DNA from: a virus
DNA: 35,411 bases
Strand: one strand, 5' to 3'
Virus record (IMG/VR): IMGVR_UViG_3300034190_001251
Span: 1 to 35,411 of that record
The notes beneath the pieces were generated by a model. It was not told where the DNA came from. It ran no database searches and saw only the letters and a list, made by a program, of their open reading frames with translations. Both the position numbers and the translations under genes were made by a program. Below are positions 1-7,043 of this stretch, piece by piece. The first letter of the stretch is position 1. Every line of letters starts with the position of its first letter.

Positions 1-3000
1 GTAAAGCCTCTTAACTCCAGTGTGTACCTCCAAAGCCCCTTCGTATGCGTATGTCTTTGTCTCGAAATTGGCTGCTGTAACAAAAGCAGTAGTAGCTAGC
101 TGAGTAGTATTAGTACCAGCGGCTGCCGTAGGCGCTGCGGGGACACCAGTAAATGTTGGGTCTGCTAGAGGTGCTTTTGCAGCGATGGTAGCTGCGGTCA
201 AATACTCATAAGTTGTTGAATCCGACGAGCCAAGTGCAAACGTCTGTACATGATAAGGGCTAGTGCCCCCCATAGTCGCACCTGCTACACCTTCATTATA
301 TTTAACAAGGCGCCCCCAAGTTTGATTTGTAGTAGTAGAAGCAGAGTTTGAAAACGTAGCCGTGTGAGTGTGACTATCGGCGCTTATAGAGTAGAAATGC
401 AAAGCATCGCTAGTAGTAGCAGTAGGCATAGCAGTTCCTACATCTTGTCTCCACTGCGAAGTTACAACAATATCGCCTTCTACCTTAACCCCGTCTTGGC
501 CGAAGAAAGTGCCTCCCATATTTGCCTGAGACGAGAGAGATACGAACGTATTTGTAATATTACCTGCTAAGTCCCAAACATGAACAACCCCTTTATGGTC
601 AACACCGCCTACATTCAGTACCTGACTGTAAGCAGTAGCTGCTATGTGTGTCTCACTCATACCCATAGCGTTATAGCTGGCACCCCCTGAGACAAACAGA
701 TAAGAGCCATCAGCGCCAACAGGGGCTGCAATCGTAGATGTGACCTCACCGGTAGCAAGAGAGCGTACTACTATCTGAGCTGAAGCGCCTGGATTAATAC
801 TGTATGCAAAATGAGTGCTATTTAAAACAAGAGACGTGCTATTTAAAGTCGAGCCACTAGTTCCTGCAATATTCCACAACTCAGTTCCAGAGATGTCATA
901 GATTCTTACATTACCATATCCCAGACCATCTGTCCCTTCGTGATGACAAATTGCGGCATGTGTACTTGTAAGAGAGACTTCGCCACGACCAAGCAACGCA
1001 AGAGTATTTGCGGTTGAACCAGTTTTATTCCATAAAACACTTTCAGAAGATATGTCTACTAACATTACTCTGCCCGTATTACTATTCTGGTTTGGCATTG
1101 CTACAAGGCATTTACCATTTGCAACAGCAATATGTCTTATTTCGGCTAAAGCGCCAGTCAAGGTTATAGTTTTAATAAAAGACATATTAGACGAGTTATA
1201 AACATGTAATTTATTATTGCTCTCTCCTATAACAGTGTAGGTGCTATCCAGACCCCATCCTGTAACTGACCCATGAGAAACAATGGGAGAAGGCGTTACG
1301 CTTGCTGTAGAGTAGGCAGAGGTAGTAGTTGAGCCTGAAACAAGCTTATCAGGAATGGGTGCTGTTCCCCAGCTCGCATCAGTACCATCAGTAGTTAAGA
1401 ACTTACCAGTGTTATCTGTTTGAGCTGGAAGGCTATCGCCGGCTGCAGCTGTAACAAAAGCAGTAGTAGCTAGCTGAGTAGTGCTGGTACCAGCAGCTGC
1501 CGTAGGCGCTGAAGGTACACCAGTGAATGTTGGGTCTGCTAGAGGTGCTTTCGCCGCTAAAGACGAAGTAGTCGCACTAGCGTCTGCTTTTGCAGCGATA
1601 GAGTTAGTAACTGTAGTTGAGAAGTTGGCATCGTCTCCAAGTGCTGCAGCTAACTCGTTTAGAGTATTAAGAGCAGCGGGAGATGAGTCGACCAAGTTAC
1701 TTACAGAAGTATCTACATAGGCTGTAGTAGCGATAGTATTATCTGGCTGTAGATAGCTCGTTGAGGAAACAGTTCCGTTGTATATACGAATCTTTCCCGG
1801 ATTACCTGTGCCAAAGTTATCATGTGCGCCTGTTACAAATACACCTGGAGCAGCAGAAACAGCGTAGCCCTCTTTGGCATAAAAGGAAGTTCCCAATACA
1901 GAGTATAGCAGACTGCCATCTGTGAGGTCATACAAGTAAGCTGCTCCAGCCGATGTAAAACCTCCAGCAACAGAACTATATGCACCAACAGCCAGATAAC
2001 CACCAGACATGGATACAGTAGACCCAAAAGATGGCCCAGCGCCCGCAACGGTAAGTGTGTATAGAGGCGAGGAAGTAGGAGAGCTTATCAAAGCTGTGAT
2101 ACTATGCACATGCACAGCCCCGTCACTAGGGTAAGAGTCATTAGGCCGGAAAGCAACTAAGTCTCCAGATGCAGAAATAGACCGATTTTCATCAAGGTCT
2201 GACCCATACCTTTTGCCCGCTCCTGGTGTTGGAGGAATTCTAGTACATAGTAAATTACCGTTACTTGCATCAAATATATAGACGAGACCCGCGTTAGCCG
2301 TCCCACCGGGGTTAGCATGGACTGCCGATGCTATAATATAACTTGGAGTTATAGCTAATCCATACTGGCCAAAAGCATCGTTAGTATCTCCTCCATCACT
2401 ATTGGGATTATTAATTGTGTAAAGCAATGCCCCTGTCGTAACATTAAATACGCTAAGGGCGACGTTCGCGCCACTAACAACGGCATAGTTTCCAGAAATA
2501 CAGACCTGATAACCAAACTGTTCAAGAGAGCTACTGAGTGTGTGAAGCAATGCCCCTGTTGTTACATTATAAATATACGCTTTCCGTGCACCCCGCGCGC
2601 TAACAATAAGAGTAGTGCCATCAAGATCTAGAGAGCCTAGGTAAGTTTGAGGAACAACAATAGTTCTTATAAAGGCTCCTGTACGTGCATTATAAACCTC
2701 AATATCATCTCCATCACCATGGCCGGACACAACATAGTCCGCAGTAGCAGCAATAGTATGTCCAAGATAAGGTTTAGCAACCGTTCCATCGTTTTGCGCT
2801 GTCAAGACAGGGCTTGCAGGCCAAGCTACAGTCGTAACAGGGTCTGTCAACTCAAGACCATCACCGATCGCATAACCTGCACCAGCACTAACAGTAGCCC
2901 AGCTCGCAGCTGTGCCATTAGTAGTTAGAAACTTACCTGAGTTGTCTGTTTGGGAAGGAAGGCTATCACCCGTAACCGGAGGAGTATACGTAAATTCTCC

Positions 3001-3198
3001 CGAAGTATTATCATACGCAATACCTCCATCACCAGAGGCGGCAGCTTCTGCACCTACAGAAAGACTATTGAGCTGAATACCGTTAACAGTAGTAACCGCA
3101 TCCCATCGAGTCTTTGTAGAATTATACGTATAAGTGGTATTTCCACTTGTGAGAGTATCCCCGTTTGAGGGGCTACTTGGAAAATTGACGGCTGTCAT
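1..3198 (-). CDS. Tail fibre-like protein with two beta-propeller-like regions (3' end outside window)
   Basis: An uninterrupted frame of 1066 codons runs from an ATG at 3198 to the left edge with no stop, so the gene is partial. The start is supported by AGGAG five bases upstream (3204-3208). Residues about 1-120 are a short fibre head. Residues about 126-480 hold repeated strands of the type VSGNYAVVSG and MSGGYLAVGA, each followed by a GxxYxxD/GxVxVH strand, which resembles FG-GAP/integrin-like propeller blades. Residues about 480-600 carry phage tail repeats ([33 protein letters not shown]). Residues about 620-1000 hold a second set of propeller-like strands, and the tail-repeat motif then returns at the edge. 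It follows its own promoter (3252-3280) and lies last in the fibre array. A host-binding fibre is inferred; the propeller fold is a pattern call, not a domain search. Confidence 0.8.
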   Translation of the reverse strand, partial: MTAVNFPSSPSNGDTLTSGNTTYTYNSTKTRWDAVTTVNGIQLNSLSVGAEAAASGDGGIAYDNTSGEFTYTPPVTGDSLPSQTDNSGKFLTTNGTAASWATVSAGAGYAIGDGLELTDPVTTVAWPASPVLTAQNDGTVAKPYLGHTIAATADYVVSGHGDGDDIEVYNARTGAFIRTIVVPQTYLGSLDLDGTTLIVSARGARKAYIYNVTTGALLHTLSSSLEQFGYQVCISGNYAVVSGANVALSVFNVTTGALLYTINNPNSDGGDTNDAFGQYGLAITPSYIIASAVHANPGGTANAGLVYIFDASNGNLLCTRIPPTPGAGKRYGSDLDENRSISASGDLVAFRPNDSYPSDGAVHVHSITALISSPTSSPLYTLTVAGAGPSFGSTVSMSGGYLAVGAYSSVAGGFTSAGAAYLYDLTDGSLLYSVLGTSFYAKEGYAVSAAPGVFVTGAHDNFGTGNPGKIRIYNGTVSSTSYLQPDNTIATTAYVDTSVSNLVDSSPAALNTLNELAAALGDDANFSTTVTNSIAAKADASATTSSLAAKAPLADPTFTGVPSAPTAAAGTSTTQLATTAFVTAAAGDSLPAQTDNTGKFLTTDGTDASWGTAPIPDKLVSGSTTTSAYSTASVTPSPIVSHGSVTGWGLDSTYTVIGESNNKLHVYNSSNMSFIKTITLTGALAEIRHIAVANGKCLVAMPNQNSNTGRVMLVDISSESVLWNKTGSTANTLALLGRGEVSLTSTHAAICHHEGTDGLGYGNVRIYDISGTELWNIAGTSGSTLNSTSLVLNSTHFAYSINPGASAQIVVRSLATGEVTSTIAAPVGADGSYLFVSGGASYNAMGMSETHIAATAYSQVLNVGGVDHKGVVHVWDLAGNITNTFVSLSSQANMGGTFFGQDGVKVEGDIVVTSQWRQDVGTAMPTATTSDALHFYSISADSHTHTATFSNSASTTTNQTWGRLVKYNEGVAGATMGGTSPYHVQTFALGSSDSTTYEYLTAATIAAKAPLADPTFTGVPAAPTAAAGTNTTQLATTAFVTAANFETKTYAYEGALEVHTGVKRLY
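74..1554 (-). repeat. Direct DNA repeats encoding tail-repeat modules in the propeller fibre gene
   Basis: Positions 74-180 and 1448-1554 match at about 98 of 107 bases, 1374 bases apart (458 codons). They encode the module ADPTFTGVP, APTAAAGT, TTQLATTAFV. The copies flank the second propeller-like region. A second, weaker pair is 1370-1440 and 2900-2970 (1530 apart), encoding a QTDN-GKFLTT module. All offsets keep the reading frame. Confidence 0.85.
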
Positions 3199-3213
3199 AC
3201 TGTCTCCTATGCT

Positions 3214-3231
3214 TTAGATAAATCTATCTAA
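3214..3231 (-). promoter_or_regulatory. 5' leader hairpin upstream of the propeller fibre gene
   Basis: TTAGATA and TATCTAA form a perfect 7-bp AT-rich stem with a 4-base loop. It lies between the predicted transcription start (near 3245) and the ribosome binding site at 3204-3208. There is no T-run after it, so it is not a terminator. A role in mRNA stability or translation is inferred. Confidence 0.45.
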
Positions 3232-3251
3232 GGTTCTTGAAATTTTTAAAA

Positions 3252-3291
3252 AGTATACCTCAACCAGTGTCAAAAGTCAAGGTATATTTTT
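3252..3291 (-). promoter_or_regulatory. Sigma70-type promoter with A-tract, upstream of the propeller fibre gene
   Basis: Read on the minus strand, the -35 is TTGACT (3275-3280), the spacer is 17 bases and the -10 is TATACT (3252-3257). AAAAATA (3285-3291) lies three bases before CTTGACT, in the position of a proximal UP element. A second TTGACA-like hexamer overlaps the spacer. The element lies just after the stop of the collagen-like gene and reads into the fibre gene starting at 3198. The same layout occurs three more times in the window. Confidence 0.8.
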
Positions 3292-3301
3292 AGAGGGTTG
3301 G

Positions 3302-5101
3302 TTAGGACGAAGTAAATAATCGAACCCACTGCGAGGAGCTACCATCACTATAATATATAAAAGTTTGTAAAACCGAGGGGTCAAACCACATATCTCCTGT
3401 ATCGGGACTAACAGGGGCAGTCTCAGATATAGTAATACTGCCATCAGCACCTGTGTCGCCTTGAGGGCCCGCAACACCTGTAGGGCCTTGAGGGCCCGTA
3501 GCACCTGTGGGACCTGTGGGACCCGTAGCACCTGCAGGGCCTGTAGCACCTGCGGTACCTTGTACGCCGGTATCACCTTGTAGACCTGTCGGGCCTTGTG
3601 GGCCTTGTGCACCATCAGCACCGGCAGGACCAGTAGAGCCATTAGACCCTGAAGGACCGGTGGCCCCAGTAGATCCCGTAGGTCCAGCAGCACCCGCAGG
3701 CCCAGTAGCTCCCGTAGGTCCCGTAGAACCTGTAAGCCCTGTGTCACCTTGTAGACCTTGAGTACCTTGCAGACCTTGAATACCTTGAGGTCCTTGCGCA
3801 CCATCAGCACCGGCTGGACCTGCAACGCCTTGAGCACCTTCCTGGTTCATAGATACCCACTGAGCACCATCAATATCTACATAGTAAGTAAACGTTTTTA
3901 ATACGGAAGGGTCAAACCACATATCGCCATCTGAAGGACTAGAAGGGGCTGTCTCTGAGATTGTCAGAGAAGCATCCTGCCCTTCCGGACCCGCAGGACC
4001 GGTAGCACCAGTATCTCCATTCGCGCCTTGAACACCTTGTATACCTTGAGGGCCGGTAGGGCCTGTAGCTCCATTTGCCCCATTGTTGCCTTGTACGCCT
4101 TGAGGCCCTTGTGAGCCTGTTTCGCCTTGTATACCTTGTATACCTGCCGAACCTGATAAATCTACTACGAAAGAGTAAGAACTACCGTTCCATAGATATA
4201 ACCTACCATTCTGTGCGTCTTCAACATTATCTGTGCTGACTAAAGCAAACTCGCCACTAACTATATCGGTAGGTGAGGTATCTGCAAGAAGATCTGCTTC
4301 ATCTGTATAGGTTTTTGCTATGTTAAACCCTAGACCAGTAGCACCTACATCTCCATCTACACCTTGTATACCTTGTGTGCCTTGCTGACCCTGAGGCCCT
4401 GTAGCTCCAGTAGGCCCAGTAGGTCCTTGATCTCCGGTAATTCCCTGAGTACCTTGAGGGCCTGTGGGACCAATCGCTCCCTGGATACCTTGTATACCTT
4501 GAACACCTTGTATACCTTGTATACCTTGTGGGCCTGTAGCACCTGTAGAGCCAGATAAATCAGCTACGAAAGAGTAAGCAGTTCCGTCCCATACATATAG
4601 TTTTGCGTTTTCCGCATCTTCTACGCTACCCGTATCAATTATTGCGAATTCACTAACGAGTATGTCAGTAGGCTCGGTATCGGCAAGCAACTCAGCTTCG
4701 GAAGCATAAGTTTTTGCTATATTAAAAGCTAGTCCAGTTACGCCTTGTATACCTTGTATGCCTTGTATACCCTGTGTACCTTGAGGACCTCTTACGTTTC
4801 CAGGGTTTAAAGTAGTACCATCATTAAGAATAACTACTAAATTATCTCCGACTACGGTGGCCGAGGATACACCGGCAAGTCCATCTCCCTGAGGGCCTAC
4901 TATACCTTGTATACCTTGTATACCTTGTATACCTTGAGGGCCTATGTTAGAGTAAGTAAGAGAGCTCCAAACAGTTACGCCATCACCTATTTTTAAATAA
5001 TCGGTATCGAGTTCGTAACCTAGTTCCCCATCTGCTAAAACTGGATTTGCGGACGTCCAGTTAGCTGCACTGTCTCTTCTTACTTGAATTTGTACTGCCA
5101 T
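3302..5101 (-). CDS. Collagen-like tail fibre protein with Mtd/hyaluronidase-type N-terminus
   Basis: This 599-residue protein starts at an ATG preceded by a GGGGGAG ribosome site and lies two bases after the stop of the preceding fibre gene. Residues 1-52 ([29 protein letters not shown]) match the small N-terminal domain of many phage fibres, including Mtd-like and phage hyaluronidase-like proteins. The rest alternates Gly-X-Y collagen repeats ([18 protein letters not shown]) with globular inserts. One insert of about 60 residues ([25 protein letters not shown]) occurs twice, near 124-184 and 265-325. Another ([23 protein letters not shown]) occurs near 377-417 and again at the C-terminus. 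A trimeric, rod-like fibre is inferred from the collagen repeats. Which part binds the host is not evident. Confidence 0.85.
   Translation of the reverse strand: MAVQIQVRRDSAANWTSANPVLADGELGYELDTDYLKIGDGVTVWSSLTYSNIGPQGIQGIQGIQGIVGPQGDGLAGVSSATVVGDNLVVILNDGTTLNPGNVRGPQGTQGIQGIQGIQGVTGLAFNIAKTYASEAELLADTEPTDILVSEFAIIDTGSVEDAENAKLYVWDGTAYSFVADLSGSTGATGPQGIQGIQGVQGIQGIQGAIGPTGPQGTQGITGDQGPTGPTGATGPQGQQGTQGIQGVDGDVGATGLGFNIAKTYTDEADLLADTSPTDIVSGEFALVSTDNVEDAQNGRLYLWNGSSYSFVVDLSGSAGIQGIQGETGSQGPQGVQGNNGANGATGPTGPQGIQGVQGANGDTGATGPAGPEGQDASLTISETAPSSPSDGDMWFDPSVLKTFTYYVDIDGAQWVSMNQEGAQGVAGPAGADGAQGPQGIQGLQGTQGLQGDTGLTGSTGPTGATGPAGAAGPTGSTGATGPSGSNGSTGPAGADGAQGPQGPTGLQGDTGVQGTAGATGPAGATGPTGPTGATGPQGPTGVAGPQGDTGADGSITISETAPVSPDTGDMWFDPSVLQTFIYYSDGSSSQWVRLFTSS
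4901..4936. repeat. Perfect 9-bp tandem repeat (4 copies) inside the collagen-like gene
   Basis: The unit TATACCTTG (plus strand) is repeated four times without mismatch. On the coding strand it encodes Gly-Ile-Gln triplets. Shorter runs of the same unit occur near 4367-4378, 4488-4528 and 4741-4770. Because the unit is a multiple of three, copy-number changes would keep the frame. Confidence 0.9.
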
Positions 5102-5102
5102 G

Positions 5103-6155
5103 TTATGCTCCCCCTCCGTTAAGGGCTATTGTAGAAGTATTCCTAATTGTTGTTGCTGTACCACCGTCTATATTCAAGCCGCCCCCGTTTGCAAGAACAA
5201 AAGCTGTCGTTGCTACTTGGTTACTATTTGTAGTAGGCGCCGCGGTTGGTGCTGTAGGTATACCTGTAAAATTTGGGCTATTTAAAGTAGATAAAGAAGC
5301 AAGCTCTTGGTCTACATAAGCAATGGATGCTTTAGTGGCAAGAGTATTGTTTACAGAGGAGGCAAAATTACTGTCATCTCCAAGAGCTGCAGCCAGCTCG
5401 TTTAATGTATCTAAAGATTCTGGGGCTGCATCTACTAAATCATTAATTGCATCTGTTACATATTGAGTTGTTGCAAAGTTGGTAAGCGATCCCGGTGTGA
5501 ATGTAAACACACCCGTAGTGTTATCGTATGAAAGAGAGGACCTATCTCCATCAGAAGTTGTTACAGCACTTAAACTAATAAGTTCTATCTTATCTACCAG
5601 ATTTGTAGGGATAATATTAGAAGTATCTCCTACAGAAGTATTTAAAGGAAGTACAACACCCCCAGTATCTGATGCAGAAATAGAAGCTGTTCCGAGTGTA
5701 ATAGTATTTGCTGCAAAGTTACCGGACTCAACAAAAAGATTAGCAAACCTTTTTGTTGGGCTACCGATATCAATACCAGAGTATGTGGTTACATCGTTTA
5801 CAGTAGTACTTGCTGCGTTTATGTCTGGAAGAATTGCGCTATTCAATGCTCCCAATCTTGTATCTATAAAGTCAATAGTAGTTACTATTGGACCTGTGGC
5901 CCCGTTTAAAGGTGTAGGAGCTTGCACTAAACCCGTAAACGTAGGGTTATTTATATTAGCTTTTAAAGATAATCCGGAAACTAAATTACTGTTTACTTGT
6001 AATAAACCTGCGATTAAATCAGCATTTACTTGTCCTACTCCCGTTAATAAATTAGAAAAGTTATTATCAACTTCCTGATTCGTTAACGACCCTAGATCAG
6101 GCTGCCCTGCTAGTGGAAGTCTTAAACGGAGAGTAGGAGAAGTATAAGTAGGCAT
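5103..6155 (-). CDS. Phage tail fibre / virion structural protein
   Basis: This 350-residue protein has no visible enzyme motif. The ATG at 6155 has GAGG just upstream. The N-terminus ([11 protein letters not shown], then [12 protein letters not shown]) is of the type found at the start of many short phage fibres. Tail-repeat motifs follow: [17 protein letters not shown] near residue 68, a coiled segment [14 protein letters not shown] near 250, and [14 protein letters not shown] plus NQVATTAFV near 295-325. The same motifs are in the gene at 1-3198, so the two proteins share modules. It is two bases from the collagen-like gene, which suggests co-translation and a joint fibre complex (inferred). 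Confidence 0.75.
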   Translation of the reverse strand: MPTYTSPTLRLRLPLAGQPDLGSLTNQEVDNNFSNLLTGVGQVNADLIAGLLQVNSNLVSGLSLKANINNPTFTGLVQAPTPLNGATGPIVTTIDFIDTRLGALNSAILPDINAASTTVNDVTTYSGIDIGSPTKRFANLFVESGNFAANTITLGTASISASDTGGVVLPLNTSVGDTSNIIPTNLVDKIELISLSAVTTSDGDRSSLSYDNTTGVFTFTPGSLTNFATTQYVTDAINDLVDAAPESLDTLNELAAALGDDSNFASSVNNTLATKASIAYVDQELASLSTLNSPNFTGIPTAPTAAPTTNSNQVATTAFVLANGGGLNIDGGTATTIRNTSTIALNGGGA

Positions 6156-6168
6156 TTTAAATCCTCTA

Positions 6169-7041
6169 TTAAGTCTGGTCTGCTATTTTAATAGACCAAG
6201 TTACCTGTAGGCTATCTTGTGGAGCCTTGTTTACTTGTTTGAATCGAGTACGACAAAGCATGCTCTGATCTTTGTTAATAAACTGACCGTTGCCACTACC
6301 ACCGCCAACAGTATTATTTGCTTTAATCATTGCTTGCTTGTTAAAGATACCTGCTTCTGTGATAGGTAGAGATACTGGACCATTTGCACCTGCAGCAGTT
6401 GCAGCTAGAGACCCTACTGTATGCCCTCTCAAAGAAGGATGATTTTCTCCAAAGAAAGCACGATAAACTAGACGATCTCCTGATTTTCTTACCGTTATAA
6501 CTGCGCCTGTTGTGGTATCATAAGTACCTTCAGGACTTACACCAGCGTCTTCTTGAAGAACGCCAGAACCAGCAGGGTTTTCAATAGCTTGGTAAACTTT
6601 ATTTTCAACGTGCCCCACGCCTCCAGTATTTGCAGCAATATTTGCGGTACGAGCCATATCTACTCGCCCACTCTGATAAGTGACTAAAGGAGTGCCTGGA
6701 TTAGCAGGATCATCTTTTCCACTAGTAGCTGCTGCGTTCGCGGTAGTACCTACAGTACACTCACGCTCTAGAATCTCGTTTGAAGCGCTCGGTGCCGCTG
6801 CGGAAATAATACCGTCAATAGTACTGGTATCCCCCGTACCAAGACCCATATATCGCATCATATCGGGAAAGCCACTATATGCTTCTCGATCTTGTCCGGA
6901 ATCAATCATGCGACCTACGATATGCGCCAGGCCTTGATCTGTAATTTTATTTCTTACTGTTTTGTGTTGCTTTACCTTACCTAACTCATCTCTGAGAACT
7001 AGGTTAACGGTGCCTCTAGCCATTAGTCCGTCTTTGTGCAT
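6169..7041 (-). CDS. Virion structural protein, probably tail fibre-associated
   Basis: This 290-residue protein is of unknown exact function. The ATG at 7041 is chosen over the ATG seven codons further in because AGGAGAT lies five bases upstream of it, inside the last codons of the preceding gene. The N-terminus has RGTVNLVLRDELGKVK, then ITDQGLAHIVGRM and MRYMGLGTG. The C-terminus has ITEAGIFNK and LQVTWSIKI. This layout, a strand-rich protein with a conserved GLGTG and a final aromatic beta strand, is common among uncharacterised structural proteins found beside phage fibres. It has no signal peptide or membrane segment. Function beyond a virion role is not known. Confidence 0.65.
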   Translation of the reverse strand: MHKDGLMARGTVNLVLRDELGKVKQHKTVRNKITDQGLAHIVGRMIDSGQDREAYSGFPDMMRYMGLGTGDTSTIDGIISAAAPSASNEILERECTVGTTANAAATSGKDDPANPGTPLVTYQSGRVDMARTANIAANTGGVGHVENKVYQAIENPAGSGVLQEDAGVSPEGTYDTTTGAVITVRKSGDRLVYRAFFGENHPSLRGHTVGSLAATAAGANGPVSLPITEAGIFNKQAMIKANNTVGGGSGNGQFINKDQSMLCRTRFKQVNKAPQDSLQVTWSIKIADQT

Positions 7042-7043
7042 AA

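Noticed and set aside
3277-3837. A 186-residue minus-strand frame rich in Val, Leu, Gln and Lys
   Set aside because: It overlaps the collagen-like gene in another frame. Its repetitive sequence is what the Gly-X-Y codons give when read out of frame, and the true frame has clear fibre motifs.
4350-4940. Short repeats resembling a CRISPR array
   Set aside because: The units are 9 bases with no unique spacers and encode collagen triplets in a long open frame.
3302-5101. A diversity-generating retroelement acting on the Mtd-like fibre
   Set aside because: The N-terminal domain recalls Mtd, but no reverse transcriptase frame and no template repeat with adenine-specific changes are visible in the window. 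It could still lie outside.
5479-6078. A 199-residue plus-strand frame
   Set aside because: It is wholly opposite the 350-residue fibre gene and shows no motif, ribosome site or neighbours on its strand. The other plus-strand frames were rejected for the same reason.
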